NCBI RefSeq assembly: GCF_004359215.1 | Contig: NC_090627.1 | Span: forward strand, 222,037 to 252,264 | Origin: Bremia lactucae | Lineage: Eukaryota > Oomycota > Peronosporomycetes > Peronosporales > Peronosporaceae | Length of the DNA: 30,228 nucleotides | Reading direction: 5' to 3' | Shown here: positions 17,079-26,929 of the stretch, one piece after another | Numbering within the stretch: the stretch's first letter is position 1 | Layout of the letters: each line of letters starts with the position of its first letter | The notes under the pieces: generated by a model | Seen by the model: the letters and a program-made list of their open reading frames with translations, nothing else | What the model was told of the DNA's origin: nothing | Database searches by the model: none | Program-made: the position numbers and the translations under genes

Positions 17079-18110
17079 GAATCATCGCACGGGTTGGGCT
17101 TCGGCTCAAATTGTATGCAGCATATCCTGTAGCATCGCTCCGATGAATAAGTGGTACATCAGAGCCGAATTGCATGCACCTAACCATTTTAAATATAGTG
17201 CGATTCATTCGCTCAGCTATTCCATTCGAGTAGGATGTATCCGCTTCAGTTGTCTGCCGCTTGATTCCGGATTTCTTGCAGACGCTGTGTAATCGCCCCC
17301 CTCCATCTGCCCGTAGACGCGAATACGGCAACAAAACTTGGTTTCAAACAAGGCAAAAAAATAGGAGCTTGGCAATGGCCTTTTTTTAGTAGCCACGATA
17401 AAGCGCCCATAGTTTGACTCGTAGTTAATAAACGTGACCATATATTTTTGTTATGCGTGTCTCCAGGTGTAATGAGGCCTTTTAAATTGCTGCAAATTAC
17501 TCCTCCGACTCGGTCAATCGGTAAATATCGCCAGAGTCCTCCAGAGGCTGAGAGTTTCGCGTCCTTTACCTTGAAAGCAGATAACACAATCGGAAGGTCA
17601 TGATCAGTCGACTTGACTTCAGAATACGGATCTTGAGCAAGACGTTCGATGGAGTCGTACGCAAGATGTCCTAGGCGTAAGTGGAACTGTAAAAGCTTAC
17701 TTTATCTGGCTTTGAAAGAGTGAGTCGACAGATAGTACCAATAAACAATGCTGTCCTTCATGACCACTCGTCCTTGTCAGTGCTTTGTATTGACCATGCA
17801 ATTGTCAACACTGAAACTTAACCTGTCCATCTTTCACCGTATGACCTGCCAACAATTTGCACCAATTTTCTTCAGTCGACCGTTAAAGATTTAACCTAGG
17901 TAGGCCTCCAAATAAATCGGGGCCACGTCGGTGAAACCATCGGGTTCTCACGTGACAACCAAAGAGGTGATGACTGAGCTATTTGACGCTTCATCGGCCA
18001 AAATTTAGTGTTAACAAAGACACGATCACAGTCTTTGCCTGTGATCGACTCTGGGACTGCAGCGAGATGTATCAGCGTGTTGTGTATCGAACTGTTAAAG
18101 ATCAAAGTCG
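17079..18110 (-). pseudogene. Older copia remnant: integrase and pre-integrase domain, inverted
   Basis: Read on the minus strand from about 18100: poorly conserved sequence, then FHLRLGHLAYDSIERLAQDP at about 17690 (pre-integrase HHCC region), LPIDRVGGVICSNLKGLITP (integrase N-part), GTHNKN-like and MVTFINYESNYGRFIVATKK, then IKRQTTEADTSYSNGIAERM, NRTIFKMVRCMQFGSDVPLI and SRSPTRAM, which abuts the younger copia 3' LTR at 17079. Several shifts and stops break it. It matches the remnant at 28380-29187 closely along 17130-17700, so both derive from one copia family, different from the one at 12.5-17.1 kb. The stretch 17720-18110 is probably its gag/protease end but shows no certain motif. Confidence 0.8.
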
Positions 18111-18289
18111 CCGTGCATCTTGTACTTAAATGCCTTAGAGAGGGAAGGCGGGCAGTAAACGTTCGATATCAACACACGTTTCGAGAATAACATTACCAAC
18201 TTTGTTCACACGTAACAGTTTAATGATCGGCAACATTGATTTGTATGTATTGACACAATCCAGAGCATTATGAAGAAATAAATCATCTT

Positions 18290-18630
18290 CAACGAGATGA
18301 CGACTGGCTCCTTAGTGGACCACGTGAGGGAGTCAACCTCCCCACATAGCTCTCCGACCTTCTGTGTGCGTAAAGCAACAGGAGGGTGCATGCGTTCAAT
18401 AAATTGAGCGCTACGAAGGTACCGGCTCAAACTCCGATACCACGAACAGACGTGATCATTTGTTTTAATGTTATGTCAATGTGTGCTATCGTTTTGTCAA
18501 TGAATCTGATGGATATTTTCTATCAGATCCTTATGCGTGGACATGGCATCCTGTTCACAATAGTAAGCACCTCAAGCGGTATGCTATGGGAGTGGCTAGT
18601 TATGCCACAGGGACTTAGCAATGCCCTTGT
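18290..18630 (+). pseudogene. Gypsy reverse transcriptase fragment
   Basis: A degraded RT segment with GHVRE-like and SPTFCV-like traces (18320-18385), then [51 protein letters not shown] and SNA, cut at 18630 by family-A LTR sequence. The family is the same as that of the RT at 29.35-30.2 kb. It ends before the catalytic YFDD motif. Confidence 0.8.
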
Positions 18631-18661
18631 TGTAACGGGGCACTACGACTTGTACTGTTTC
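18631..18661 (-). repeat. 31-bp inverted fragment of a family-A LTR end
   Basis: TGTAACGGGGCACTACGACT plus 11 more bases is the exact reverse complement of the last 31 bp of the adjoining LTR (19063-19093). It lies head-to-head with that LTR's 5' end. Its breakpoint coincides with the loop of the LTR's terminal hairpin. Confidence 0.85.
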
Positions 18662-19093
18662 TGTAACGGGGTGTATCGTTACATGAAATTAACACTTAAA
18701 GGTTGTTAATTAATATATTATCTAAAAGGTAGATAATATTTGGAGGATATTACTTTATATTGTAATATCCTGAATTTTTATCCATAAATAGGTATAGGCC
18801 ATTATGTCTATTTATTCCGCAGACTAATCAGCTGTAGGAGTAATCAAAGAGAGTTACAAGATAAGATAAAGATAAGAATTCATTTACATGTTTAGTATTA
18901 GGTTATAGTTAAGTCAGCATTTACAAAGATAGATTAAGAGACACTTAACTATATTAATGCAGTTTTCATTTTTCCCTCTTAAGTCTACTTGTCTTAAGAG
19001 AAGTCTTCCTCTGCACGTACAGTGTACGTCACCTAACGTGCAGCGTGAAGTGGACTTGTACTGAAACAGTACAAGTCGTAGTGCCCCGTTACA
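18662..19093 (+). repeat. Family-A LTR, complete, followed by a primer binding site
   Basis: 432 bp, from TGTAACGGGGTGTATCGTTA to GTGCCCCGTTACA, so the ends are 10-bp inverted repeats rather than just TG/CA. It is colinear with the split LTR at 2406-5281 and the inverted solo LTR at 5608-6075. Near its end GACTTGTACTG-AAA-CAGTACAAGTC (19053-19077) is a perfect 11-bp stem. Because TGGTAGC follows at 19096, this is a 5' LTR of an element whose body is lost in, or beyond, the gap. Confidence 0.9.
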
Positions 19094-19095
19094 CC

Positions 19096-19108
19096 TGGTA
19101 GCACTTTG
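19096..19108 (+). other. Probable primer binding site of family A
   Basis: TGGTAGCACTTTG starts two bases after the LTR. TGGTAGC is complementary to the 3' end (GCUACCA) of initiator tRNA-Met as in yeast; beyond that the match is poor. It marks the LTR as the 5' one. Confidence 0.5.
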
Positions 19109-19122
19109 TAGTCTGACCAAGG

Positions 19123-19222
19123 NNNNNNNNNNNNNNNNNNNNNNNNNNNNNNNNNNNNNNNNNNNNNNNNNNNNNNNNNNNNNNNNNNNNNNNNNNNNNN
19201 NNNNNNNNNNNNNNNNNNNNNN
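19123..19222. other. Assembly gap, exactly 100 N
   Basis: A placeholder gap of 100 N. On its left is the 5' LTR and primer site of family A; on its right, 24 bases upstream of a gag start, is element C, whose own LTR begins differently (TGTAAGG). The two sides therefore do not belong to one element. Confidence 1.
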
Positions 19223-19246
19223 GTTCCGAACACATCTTCTTCCATT

Positions 19247-22200
19247 ATGGGCCAACCCTCAAACGCCGAGCTAATGCAGCAAATGATGCATATGCTACAG
19301 CAACAACAAGAGTTGATCAAATCCTTGGCTAACTCCCAAAAAGAAGGTGGGCTTAAGGTGGACGGGCTAAGAATACCGACGTATAGCGGAAGGAGTGAAG
19401 AGTCGGTTCGACTTTATTACGCGCAAGTACAGCAATATTTTATTGCGCGCGGTACGAAGTGGAGAGAAGACGCAATGGCTCCTCAAGTACTTGCCGTACT
19501 AGGAAGTTCATTGCGCGGACCAGCAGCACAATGGTTCTTGCTGCATCAATCAGAAATTCACTCAGTCGACGAGTTTTTTCTAGCAGTGGAAAAGGAATTT
19601 GTTCCTGCGGATCTACAGCAACGTCTTCGAGACGACCTGCATCGGCTGAGACAAGCCAGTTGCAAAGGCTTAATGGACTACATTGCGAAATTTCGACACA
19701 TTATTTCGCAAGTTGAGGACATGACTGAGATAGACCAAATAATCTATTTTCAACGAGGATTAAAAACAAGAACGCAAGAAGAAGTTCAATACCGACGGGG
19801 AAATACACTGTCGGAGGCTATTACTGTGGCGCTCGACTTTGAACGCGCACATTCGGTTGGTTATAATCACCATATCGCAACAACCCCTCGTCCTGGTCCA
19901 CCAAATGTGGCCAGAGAATTAAACAATGAGCCAGAGCTGATGGAAATCGACAATGCTCGGCCATTTCATAGGTCTTCTCGCGTCCATAGCCGACGTCCAA
20001 ATAAACCAAAGTGTGCGTACTGCAAAAAACTGGGGCACACGATTCAGCAGTGTTACAAGCGCAGGAACCAGCAAAATAGTCGCGGCAACGGATATCGTCG
20101 CGAGCGTGCAAACGTAAACTATTTCGAGAATGAGTCAGTCGAAGAAGAAACCATCGCGACTGTGTCAGATGAAAATATCACTACACTAAGTGAAGCTGAC
20201 TTTGCTTCCTTCACGGGAAAAGATTTGATCGTCAAAAAGGGTCATCTTGACGATCGTGCTGTTAAAATAATGCTCGATTCTGGCGCCACATGCAATGTGG
20301 TAAAGCCGGGGTTGCTGCAACGCGTCACGTCTGAAGTGGCAATTCAAGTCACTCGTTTCGACGGCACTAATACCACCAAAAGAAAGGTGAAGAAAGGAGT
20401 CGCAAATATCTTCTTTGATGGTAATCAATTTTCTGACATTCCGGTCATCGAGTGGCCAATGAGCAATTCCCAAGATGTAATTCTGGGTAAGCCTTGGTTT
20501 ACTGCGCACGAGCCAATAATAAATTGGCGTACTCATCAAGTTTCGTTCAAAGGTGGTAACATACCACATGATGAGGTTTTTGAACCGGTCATTATTTCCT
20601 CTGCCGACTTTTCAAGGAAATTGAAGACATCAAAATACGAAGAGGTCTATCGTGTCAAAATTTATCAAGAATCGGAATCTACAAAACCTCGGGAAAAACG
20701 GTTGAAGTCTTTACTTGATTCCTATAAAGATGTATTTCCGGAGAAGTTACCGAATTCATTGCCTCCTAATCGGTCAGTTGAATTTGAAATCAATATGCAA
20801 CCCGGTGCGCAACCGAGTAATCGTCCGCCGTTTCGACTTTCACAAGTTGAACAAAATGCTTTACAGAAGTTTGTCGATGAGAACCTTTCCCGCGGATGGA
20901 TCGAGCTTTCAGACTCGCCGTGGGTATCAAACATCTTTGGTATTCCTAAAAAGGACCCAAAAACCGGTACGAGTGTATCTCGTTCGGAATGGATTCGATC
21001 CGGAAACGCAAACATTTTGCTCCGTTGGGTGATTGACTTTCGTTACGTCAACTCAAAGTCAGTCGTCCCAAAAATACCTTTGCCGCGAATCGATGAATTG
21101 TTCGATAAAATGCAAGGTATGAGCTATTTCACAGTCATTGACTTAGCTCAGGGGTACCATCAGATGCGTATCCATCCGGATAGCAAGAAGTACACTGCGT
21201 TTCGTACATCAAATGAGACGTATCAGTGGTGCGTTGCTCCGATGGGTCTTGCTGGAATGCCTGGCATTTGGTCGCGCTTGATGCGTGTACTTTTTGGAAA
21301 GTTCCCATTTGTTGTGGTATATTTGGATGATATCTGCATATTTTCCGTCTCTTATGACGAACATCTTGGCCATCTTGCTATCGTGTTCGACGTATTACGC
21401 AAGGAAACGCTTTTCGCTCACATCGGCAAGTGCAAGTTTGCGCGTCAAGAGGTCAGCTTTTTGGGGCACACTGTTTCCAACAAAGGATTATCCGTTGATA
21501 ATACGAAGACGGAAGCAATCGCTAAATGGCCACCACCGACCTCCGTAAAGGAATTGCAAAGTTTTCTTGGTCTTGCTGGTTATTATCGCCGCTTTATTCA
21601 TCAGTTTGCGCACATAGTTCTGCCATTGAGTCATCTTGTTAAGAAAGATTCTCCATGGCTGTGGAATGCAGAACAGGAAGATTCCTTCGCAAGGCTGAAG
21701 TCTGCCTTACAAGCTGCACCTGTGCTAACTCTGCCCAACTTTTCACGCCCGTTTGTACTGACTACGGATGCATCAGGGTCGTGCGTGGGAGGTGTTTTAT
21801 CGCAATTTCTCAATGGACATGACCATCCAATAGCGTTTTATTCAAAGAAGCTTGGAGTCCATGAGATTAATTGGCCTGCTCATGAAAAGGAGCTATTTGC
21901 AATTAAAGCGGGGTTAGACAAATGGCGTCATTACCTGTATGGTCACCAGTTTGAGATTTTCACGGACAATAGCGCCTGCTCTTGGCTGCTTCATCATCCG
22001 AAAGTCTCGCCGAAATTGGCTCGATACTTGACCACCTTCGCTCAATATACGTTTACTATACACCACATTAATGGTGCTTTAAACGTCGTAGCTGATGCGC
22101 TTTCGCGCCGTCCTGATGATACTGTCGTGGACAATATCCACTTCCATAAGTGCGATTCTAGTTGCCAACAACGAGGTACACGTTTACTTTGCTCACCCTC

Positions 22201-23801
22201 GGTGCCAACTCTGCCCCGGGAGGAGGCTGAGGCTCTGCAAGTTGCCACCTTAATGACAGCGTCGTATGTCGAGTTGTCACCAGAAGTTCGCAAGCTACTT
22301 CAACAAGGCTACGCCAGAGATGTTGAGTTTAAAGAAGCATGGAAAAACTCAGAAGCAAGCTCATTGTTTGTCAAGCAAGAAGACTTGCTGTTTTTGCGCA
22401 CGTCAAATAAGCTTACACGTCTTTGCGTGCCCAGCAACAACCGTTTGCGAACGAAAGTAATATCGGAATATCATGATTCGGCAATTGCTGCTCATCCGGG
22501 CAATCGCAGAACATACTTGCGAGTGGCTCAGTGGTATTACTGGAAATCGTTGCAGAAAGACGTCAAGGAATATGTCAAAACCTGTGAAACCTGCGCACGT
22601 TGGAAACATGATAATCAACGAAAAAACGGATTACTCATGCCAATTCCAATACCAGAGGCTTGCTGGCAAGTGGTGTCAATGGACTTCATAACAGGGCTTC
22701 CTATGTCCAATGGATTTGATGCCATCCTAACTGTTGTCGATAAGTTTTCCAAACGAACGAAGTACGCAGCAGTGCGCGTTAAGGATGATGCATGCACAAC
22801 AGCAAAAGTATTTTTTGATGCTGTAGTTCGACACCATGGTCTTCCAGAAGTTATCATCAGTGACCGAGATAGCAAGTTCACGTCGATGTTTTGGAAGTCT
22901 TTGATGACGATCATCGGTGTTCGTCTAAGTATGACAACCGCTCATCGGGCTCAAGCCGATGGACAGACCGAGCGACAGAACCTTGTGGTAGAAGACGCAC
23001 TCAGATGCATGGTATCTTACCATGGCACTGACTGGACCGAACACTTGGGAAGCATAGAGTATGCGCACTCTACACTGGTTAGTGCATCCACGGGATACTC
23101 TCCCTTCGAAATAGATACGGGAAGAAAGGAACGCTCTACATGGCAAAAAGGCTCTAGGCTGGAATAGTCAACCAAAGGAGATTGACGTATACGCAAAAGA
23201 GTTTATCGAAGAACGAACAAAGATCATCGATCAGGCTCGCAGAAATCTCCTAAAAGCACAAGCTTCGCAAAAGCAATATTACGATCAAAAACGCCGAATA
23301 AATCAAGTTGAATTCAAGGTTGGAGATCTAGTTATGCTTGATACTCGCAGAATATCGTTGAAACATGCTGCGAAAGATATGGGGACACCACGAGCTAAGT
23401 TTGCGGCAAGAAAGGTGGGACCATTCGAAATTATCAAAATGATTAATCCGAATGTGGCAAGGCTTAAGTTACCACAAAGTATGAATAAGATTAATCCAAC
23501 CTTTAATGTCGATGTTCTATCAAAGTATGAACCGACACCAGAAAAATTTCGAAGTCGTCCGATACCGAAAGCATCCAAATTCGTGGATAATGGCACAGCG
23601 GATCATCTTCAAGTTATTGAACGTCTCTTGAAGAAAAGCCAGTTCAATCGTCAACCATACTGGCTCGTACAATGGCATGGCGAAACTAAGGAAGAAGCCA
23701 GTTGGGAAAAAGAGAAAAATATTCGCCATGTCTCCCACTGGAAGGATCTCGTCGCCAACTTCAATCAGCGTCAACGAGAGATCAAATCGGGGAGGATGTA
23801 A
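19247..23801 (+). pseudogene. Ty3/gypsy element C gag-pol, intact except for one frameshift; chromodomain at the end
   Basis: The ATG at 19247 opens a 1306-aa frame. Gag occupies about residues 1-280 with a canonical CCHC knuckle CAYCKKLGHTIQQC (about 257-270). Protease is IMLDSGATCNVV (about 342). RT includes DFRYVNSKSVVPKIPLPRID and VVVYLDDICIFS (about 690). RNase H has LTTDASGSCVGGVLSQ (about 838) and KELFAIKAGLDKWRHYLYGH. Integrase has an HHCC finger (AHPGNRRTYLRVAQWYYW, CETCARWK) and SMDFITGLP, ISDRDSKFTS and ADGQTERQN, a complete D, D, E triad. A net one-base shift near 23110-23145 ends the frame at 23167. The other frame then continues (KEIDVYAKEFIEERTK) through VGPFEIIKMINPNVARLKLP, INPTFNVDVLSKYEP and chromodomain WLVQWHGETKEEASWEKE to a TAA at 23799. 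There is no long tether and no antisense frame, unlike A and B. Confidence 0.95.
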
Positions 23802-24100
23802 GGACCAGTCATCTTGCTCAGCCCTTGACCACTCATTTCGACTTACCTTTTAAACCATTCATTTTCTTTAATTCAATTTTACATATGCGCCATAATAAAA
23901 ACAAGTAAAAAGGTTTGCGCAATTAGGAGAGATGATACTCAGTAAGAATTAGATTAAGGATAGGCGATACCTTAAGGAGTATACCAAAAGTATCGGTTAG
24001 TTAAACTAATTTTAATTCAGTCGTAATTTACCCTCATCCTAACAAGTTTCTCATGAAACATATAACCATTGAGGGTGAAGTTACGTACAACGGCGCGCCA
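23785..24100 (+). repeat. Polypurine tract and start of the 3' LTR of element C
   Basis: The gag-pol end reads KSGRM; the same bases form a purine-rich tract ATCGGGGAGGA, then TGTAAGGACCAGTCATC at 23797, taken as the LTR start. The stop codon TAA (23799-23801) therefore lies inside the LTR. The LTR end was not found: no CTTACA-type inverted end is visible before 25 kb, so the right boundary given here is arbitrary and the LTR may be truncated. Confidence 0.55.
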
Positions 24101-24292
24101 GCCAATCAGCTGATTCGTCGTCTGCCCCAATTTGTATCGTAGATTACGCAAAAAGATAAGCACTGTTCATCCAGTACTGCCAGATCAGCTCAAACAAAAG
24201 ATAAACATCAACTGTAGACACATAGCCGCACATCCAGTATAGGATCGAACTGAATACCAAACTTTAAGCAAAGCCCAAGGGATTTGACTTAC

Positions 24293-24491
24293 CGAGCTCG
24301 AAAGCACGAATGACGCCCGAGAGCACGCTAGAGTTAGCAGGACAGAGCGAGCGGGTTACCTTCCACACGCTGTAAACACGGTCGAAACGACGATAGAACA
24401 TGGTCGCATCCAAGCGCGGGGTGCTCAATGTCCGATCCGGATATGACCGTTTATTTTTGCTTTCTCTTCGGACTAATAATTCTACAAGCAC
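24293..24491 (-). CDS. Possible first exon of an unknown host gene
   Basis: A minus-strand frame reads MLVELLVRRESKNKRSYP, DATMFYRRFDRVYSVWKV, TRSLCPANSSVLSGVIRAFE and ends at CTCG-GTAAGTC, a strong splice donor at 24292. The internal ATG (MFYRRFDRVYSVWK) is an alternative start. The composition is unlike the retroelements. A second exon would have to lie below 24290, where element C's 3' LTR has landed, so the gene may be interrupted. No family is recognised. Confidence 0.3.
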
Positions 24492-24800
24492 CTCGTCGCT
24501 AAATTGTATGACCTAGGTCTTTGATCATTTTGACTGTGTAAGACCAGCAAAGCTGCGCCTACCATTAAACGGCTAAGTGAGGCTGATTTTTCAAAACATT
24601 ACAACATGATTAGCCTTGTAATAGTGGTGGCGGAGGACGGGACATTGCAGCGCAGCTACCAAATCACACTAAGATCGACCAATTAGAGCCGTGTGCAGTT
24701 TTCGCGACCTCTGCGAGTGCCTGGTGTGAGTGGATCCTCAGGCGCGTCGTGGAAGCTAAGAGCTGCCCAGCCGCGATCAACGACCTTTTACATCGTCTCT

Positions 24801-25088
24801 ATGAAAGCGGCGCTAGCACTGTACCCCAATATAATTCTCGGCCTTGCCTCAAAAATGGGGCCACTATTTAATTGGGGATGTGTAAGTGATGAATAACTTG
24901 GTGTCACAAATTGCGCTTCGTGGTATCATGGAATCCTAGCTGCTACCGCATGTAAGCTGTACAGCTTCTGTCCTTATTTATCTTATGCTCGGCAGTTCAA
25001 CACGCGCAAACTGCGTCGAAAAGCGGCTTTTGGCTGCAAATTTGGACAAAAGAACATCACCAGAATAGCAAAGAATGGAGTTCAGTAA
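24801..25088 (+). CDS. Possible two-exon small gene, 57 aa
   Basis: The ATG at 24801 opens MKAALALYPNIILGLASK and MGPLFNWGC, followed exactly by a consensus donor GTAAGT at 24882. An acceptor GGCAG at 24991-24995 would give a 114-bp intron and a second exon in phase 0, FNTRKLRRKAAFGCKFGQ, KNITRIAKNGVQ, ending at a TAA (25086-25088). The product would be a short protein with a hydrophobic N-terminal half and a basic tail. It is divergent from the possible exon at 24293-24491. Other acceptors are possible, for example after CTGTACAG (24964). This is a model from splice signals only. Confidence 0.25.
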
Positions 25089-25650
25089 AAGTAATTGTCG
25101 GCAAAGAATGAAACGGCGAGTCTTGCACCTGGCAGAGAAATCATAATTAATTCATAAAGCATAGCAGTTTACATGCAATAAGAGTAAAAGTATCGAACGG
25201 CCAGCAAAAAAAAATCACAGAATTGCGCAGCAGCTATCCACAGGCATCCTCTTTGCCATCCTTAGAAATGCTCTAATCGATGCCCTCATAGCTGCAGGGA
25301 TAGTCAAGTTGCGATCGCTTCTCGTGCTGCTATCCTTGTGGTCACCTAGAAATGTAATTAGCGTTTCATTGCAATGGTCGTTAAAAAAATATATTTGTGT
25401 CATCGCTTTGTAATTATTAAGAGCCCTCTGCGTTTCTGGATAGAAATGGATGGAAGATCAGCAGGGCAAGATAAGATAAAAACTCGACAAGGAAAATACC
25501 ATGAAAACATTTATATTAAGCGAGAAATTATCGAGTTTCAACGTGTGAACAAAAGTTGCAAAGAGCGACAAAAGATGCAGCAGGAAAATTGTTGAACAAG
25601 CACCAAACTTGGTTGCGGGAAGTTGTCAGTATTGCCTTAAATCACACCGA
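25089..25650. other. Intergenic stretch without a supportable gene
   Basis: The stretch holds an A9 run (25206-25214) and, on the plus strand at 25216-25412, a hydrophobic open frame (for example LSTGILFAILRNALIDALIA) without a start codon, preceded by TCACAG. It could be an exon but has no second line of support. Bases 25374-25595 hold a Lys-rich frame of low quality. No element motif was recognised. Confidence 0.3.
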
Positions 25651-26481
25651 TCATATGTCCATCAAATATGCATCGATTTTCTGAAGCAGGTTCGTGAGTG
25701 TCTCTTGTTGTATTTCCTTTTCCTCTTGTTTTAATTCTTCGCTGGGAATTTTTTGCCTGAGAAAGTGGTTTTCAGGCAGGGAGCGGATATCGCTTATTAA
25801 GTCCGTCATTTTGTATGGGATCCGACGATTAGAACGGACTTGACCGTATAAGATCCATGCGTTTAGTGATGTAATGTCGAAAACATCAGCCAAAGCATTC
25901 CTAGGAGGGGTATTCTTTTCTTGCCATTGTTGGATCAAATTCGATTGAGTTTGTTTTAACGCCTTTTTGTACTCTTCTGATGTAATTTGGTTTGAAATCA
26001 TCGCAAACAGTACACTTACGTGACTTCTAGTCGGCTCTGCGTTGTCCTGTTGTTTTGAATTACGTTTAGTAGCGCTGGCAATCGTGCTGATCTTTTTCTC
26101 TCTTGAAATACGTTTCGTAGAGCTGGCACTCGTTCTAGTCACCTTTAGTCTTGGATTACGTTCCATAGTGCTGGCAATCGTGCTGATCCCACTTTGTCCT
26201 GGATAACCTTTCACAGATCTAGCAATCGAGTTGAGTAATTTCTTATTAGGAGATCTTGCCTCTTGTACGTCGTCTTCAGTGTTGGTAATTGTATTTTTAG
26301 AGTCCTTGTCAGGATCCGGGAACACTTTTGCGTCCTTTTTTGAAGTTGTTGCGGACGGACGTACGGAAAGTTTGACCTCGCTGCCATTTAGACTTTGATA
26401 TTGCTCACCGACCGCAGTACATAAGCTTATATTACTAAAGCAAAGGAGAAGCAAGACTTTTAAACGCTTGCCGAGACTCAT
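25651..26481 (-). CDS. Secreted effector-like protein with four 16-residue repeats, 276 aa
   Basis: An intact single-exon minus-strand gene. Residues 1-23 form a signal peptide (basic GKRLK, hydrophobic VLLLLCFSNISL, likely cleavage after CTA). Residues 24-79 are polar and acidic (PDPDKDSKNTITNTEDD). Residues 80-143 are four tandem 16-residue repeats with the shared core (S/N)(T/S)IAS..KR. Residues 144-276 are helix-rich and cysteine-free, with one Trp-Tyr cluster (LNAWILYGQVRSNRRIP) faintly like the W motif of oomycete WY folds, and a charged end (EELKQEEKEIQQETLTNLLQ). Signal peptide, disordered linker and helical C-terminal domain is the layout of oomycete host-targeted effectors. However, no RXLR, EER, LFLAK or CHxC motif is present. 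Flanks are AT-rich and free of coding elements. The product is most likely secreted; its host role is inference. Confidence 0.75.
   Translation of the reverse strand: MSLGKRLKVLLLLCFSNISLCTAVGEQYQSLNGSEVKLSVRPSATTSKKDAKVFPDPDKDSKNTITNTEDDVQEARSPNKKLLNSIARSVKGYPGQSGISTIASTMERNPRLKVTRTSASSTKRISREKKISTIASATKRNSKQQDNAEPTRSHVSVLFAMISNQITSEEYKKALKQTQSNLIQQWQEKNTPPRNALADVFDITSLNAWILYGQVRSNRRIPYKMTDLISDIRSLPENHFLRQKIPSEELKQEEKEIQQETLTNLLQKIDAYLMDI
26053..26244. repeat. Four exact-length 48-bp tandem repeats inside the effector-like gene
   Basis: Units at 26053-26100, 26101-26148, 26149-26196 and 26197-26244. Each begins T(T/C)(T/C)TG(A/G)A(A/T)(T/A)A(C/A) and contains GCTGGCA(A/C)TCGT or a close variant. 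The period of 48 keeps the reading frame, and the units have diverged without any indel, which points to selection for the repeat length. Confidence 0.95.
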
Positions 26482-26929
26482 GAAGGTTGTGCGTACGCAA
26501 GTGGAGGGTGTTCAGTTAGACAAATATTATTTCCTATATGAAAAACAAATAATATTATTCAGTACTATTTTTTTCTGAGAGAAAAAACGTACAAAATTAT
26601 TAACTTTATTAATTTTGACTTAATAATTCGAACATTACAAAATTTGGCAATATTGACGCAATAATACATAAGTTCTATTGATTGGTTTATGTTAAGTTCG
26701 AATCAATCCCGCCAATCGTCACAAGACAATTGTGCGGTGCGCACTGTCTGTAGGCATCATACATGATTACTTATCAATGTACCAAAGTCAGTAGTAGTAC
26801 TTAATATATAAATGCAGCTTTACTTTTCTATATTCTAAAGCCTTATAATTTACAAGTGAAACTCCCATTGAGGCGCATCACTCAAGGTATTCATAGAGCT
26901 TTGTTTGACTTTTCAAGAATCCTACCGCC
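26482..26929. other. AT-rich upstream region of the effector-like gene
   Basis: No coding frame was recognised. It holds the presumed promoter of the minus-strand gene at 25651-26481. A 10-bp palindrome TGCGTACGCA (26490-26499) lies nine bases before the start codon. Runs such as AATAATATTATT follow. No match to the oomycete initiator (GCTCATT..CA.TTT) could be seen. From about 26870 the sequence probably belongs to the end of the inverted copia remnant. Confidence 0.35.

Noticed and set aside
18914..19320. Minus-strand frames running through the N gap
   Set aside because: They exist only because the gap is translated as unknown residues; one side is an LTR.
24160..24245. Short direct repeat CATCCAGTA as a target duplication bounding the element C LTR
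   Set aside because: Two nine-base copies lie about 65 bp apart with no LTR-like end between them; likely chance.
25216..25412. Hydrophobic plus-strand frame as a membrane-protein exon
   Set aside because: No start codon, no paired splice donor and no recognised family; left as a note.
25651..26481. RXLR-EER motif in the secreted protein
   Set aside because: No R.LR is found between residues 30 and 70. QEARSP and KKLL are not acceptable variants, so it was not called an RXLR protein.
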